DNA of 5,956 nt from NCBI GenBank assembly GCA_018819665.1, contig JAHJOY010000218.1, forward strand, positions 1-5,956. The letters are read 5' to 3'. Position 1 is the first letter of the stretch; every line of letters starts with the position of its first letter. Positions 5,354-5,956 of the stretch are shown piece after piece. The notes under the pieces were generated by a model that saw nothing but the letters and a program-made list of their open reading frames with translations, was not told where the DNA came from and did not search any database. This DNA comes from a bacterium. GTDB lineage: Bacteria > Atribacterota > Phoenicimicrobiia > Phoenicimicrobiales > Phoenicimicrobiaceae. A program made the position numbers and the translations under genes.

Positions 5354-5956
5354 TTATATCTCTCTCACTACTGCCCGGGAAATAGAAAAGGAGTGATCGT
5401 TTATTCTTTTAAGGATATTGATTAGATCCAAATGAACACCGCTAGTCTTTTGGGAAAGCTCTATCCCCACGTTTAAGCGGTTGATATGAGTCTTGCGTAA
5501 AGTTATTTCTAAGGAATCGATGTATTCTTTCTGGTCGATTACTTTTTGAGCCATCCTTTGGTCCTGGAGAGCAAAAGCCCCGATAGCATTTCGAAGGTTG
5601 TTATAAACCTCTTGATGCATATTTTTAATCTCTTCTACCCCTTTTTCAGAAAATATCAAACTGTGGTCTATCTTTTTTTCCATCAAAGGAATTAGATTTT
5701 TGTCTATTAAATCTCCTATATGTTCCAGGTCATCAACCACATACAATAATCTAAATACTTCTTTAGAATGTTCCGCAGAGAGGGTTTCAAAACTTATCTT
5801 GGTTAAATATTTGGTTATCTCTCGAGAGAGATTATCCACAATCATATCTTGTGCGCTTATTTTATCCAGCAGTCTTTCATCATTATTAAGGAAAACTTGC
5901 ATAATGCCTAATACCATCTCTTCAACGGTATTCGAAATGCGCAAGATCTCTTTGCT
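5354..5956 (-). CDS. Na+/phosphate cotransporter family protein, C-terminal PhoU-like domain (N-terminus beyond window)
   Basis: The 200 visible residues form an all-helical PhoU-like domain. Its two signature stretches are VVDDLEHIGDLIDKN (residues 73-87) and HLDLINILKRINDHSFSI (175-192). This arrangement, including FSEKGVEEIKNMH and the RLNVGIEL-x4-TSGVHLDLI ending, matches the cytoplasmic C-terminal half of NptA/YjbB-type Na+/Pi cotransporters, which is preceded by membrane repeats in full-length proteins of about 540-600 residues. The frame stays open through the right edge: four more codons precede the TTG at 5944, so that TTG is not a credible start and the gene is truncated by the window. 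A stand-alone PhoU regulator is possible but fits less well. The downstream 15-bp repeat arm overlaps its stop codon. Confidence 0.82.
   Translation of the reverse strand, partial: SKEILRISNTVEEMVLGIMQVFLNNDERLLDKISAQDMIVDNLSREITKYLTKISFETLSAEHSKEVFRLLYVVDDLEHIGDLIDKNLIPLMEKKIDHSLIFSEKGVEEIKNMHQEVYNNLRNAIGAFALQDQRMAQKVIDQKEYIDSLEITLRKTHINRLNVGIELSQKTSGVHLDLINILKRINDHSFSISRAVVREI

Larger units (their letters stand above)
4901..5355. repeat. 15-bp perfect inverted repeat bounding the spacer
   Basis: The left arm AATTAGTCGTTAGTG (4901-4915) is the exact reverse complement of the right arm CACTAACGACTAATT (5341-5355). The match ends on both sides, so the identity is exactly 15 bp. The arms enclose all the heptad blocks and both palindromes. 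The right arm includes two bases of the cotransporter stop codon (5354-5356). The enclosed 455-bp unit has the form of a MITE-like element without a transposase. The left arm also belongs to a local TAGTCGT/TAGTGAA array, so the pair may instead be two copies of one dispersed word in opposite orientation. Confidence 0.55.

Noticed and set aside
5942..5944. TTG at 5944 as the start of the PhoU-domain gene
   Set aside because: The frame continues to the window edge, and the visible part matches the C-terminal domain of a longer cotransporter, so the gene is truncated rather than starting here.

Overview
This AT-rich window looks like part of the chromosome of an anaerobic or fermentative bacterium. 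An aldehyde:ferredoxin oxidoreductase (a tungsten or molybdenum bis-pterin enzyme) points to anaerobic ferredoxin-linked metabolism. The BshB1-like deacetylase points to a bacterium rather than an archaeon. The low GC content and the repeat-laden spacer resemble what I recall from uncultured candidate-phylum genomes such as Omnitrophica, Aerophobetes or Planctomycetes relatives. The sequence alone cannot place it in a lineage.

Layout. (1) Positions 1-1765, plus strand: the 3' part of an aldehyde:ferredoxin oxidoreductase gene, cut by the left edge, and a 75-residue MoaD/ThiS-type sulfur carrier whose ATG overlaps the oxidoreductase stop as ATGA. (2) Positions 1772-4854, minus strand: three tightly packed genes, transcribed in the order family-2 glycosyltransferase, BshB1-like PIG-L deacetylase, large BshC-like protein. 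They overlap by 16 nt and then abut with no gap, and they converge on the oxidoreductase unit with only 6 nt between stop codons. (3) Positions 4855-5353: a spacer of about 500 bp with no gene. It contains long runs of degenerate 7-nt repeats, two GC-rich palindromes and a 15-bp inverted repeat at its outer ends. (4) Positions 5354-5956, minus strand: the C-terminal PhoU-like part of a Na+/phosphate cotransporter-family protein, cut by the right edge.

How the genes may work together. The sulfur carrier probably supplies or supports the pterin cofactor of the oxidoreductase. The minus-strand trio copies the logic of bacillithiol synthesis (glycosyltransferase, then de-N-acetylase, then cysteine-adding enzyme). 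However, the glycosyltransferase is a GT-A type family-2 enzyme rather than the GT-B type BshA, and the third protein is a very divergent BshC relative. This makes the operon a candidate for an undescribed sugar-thiol or aminosugar-conjugate pathway, and it is the main biological lead in the window. The heptad-structured spacer is the main non-coding lead.
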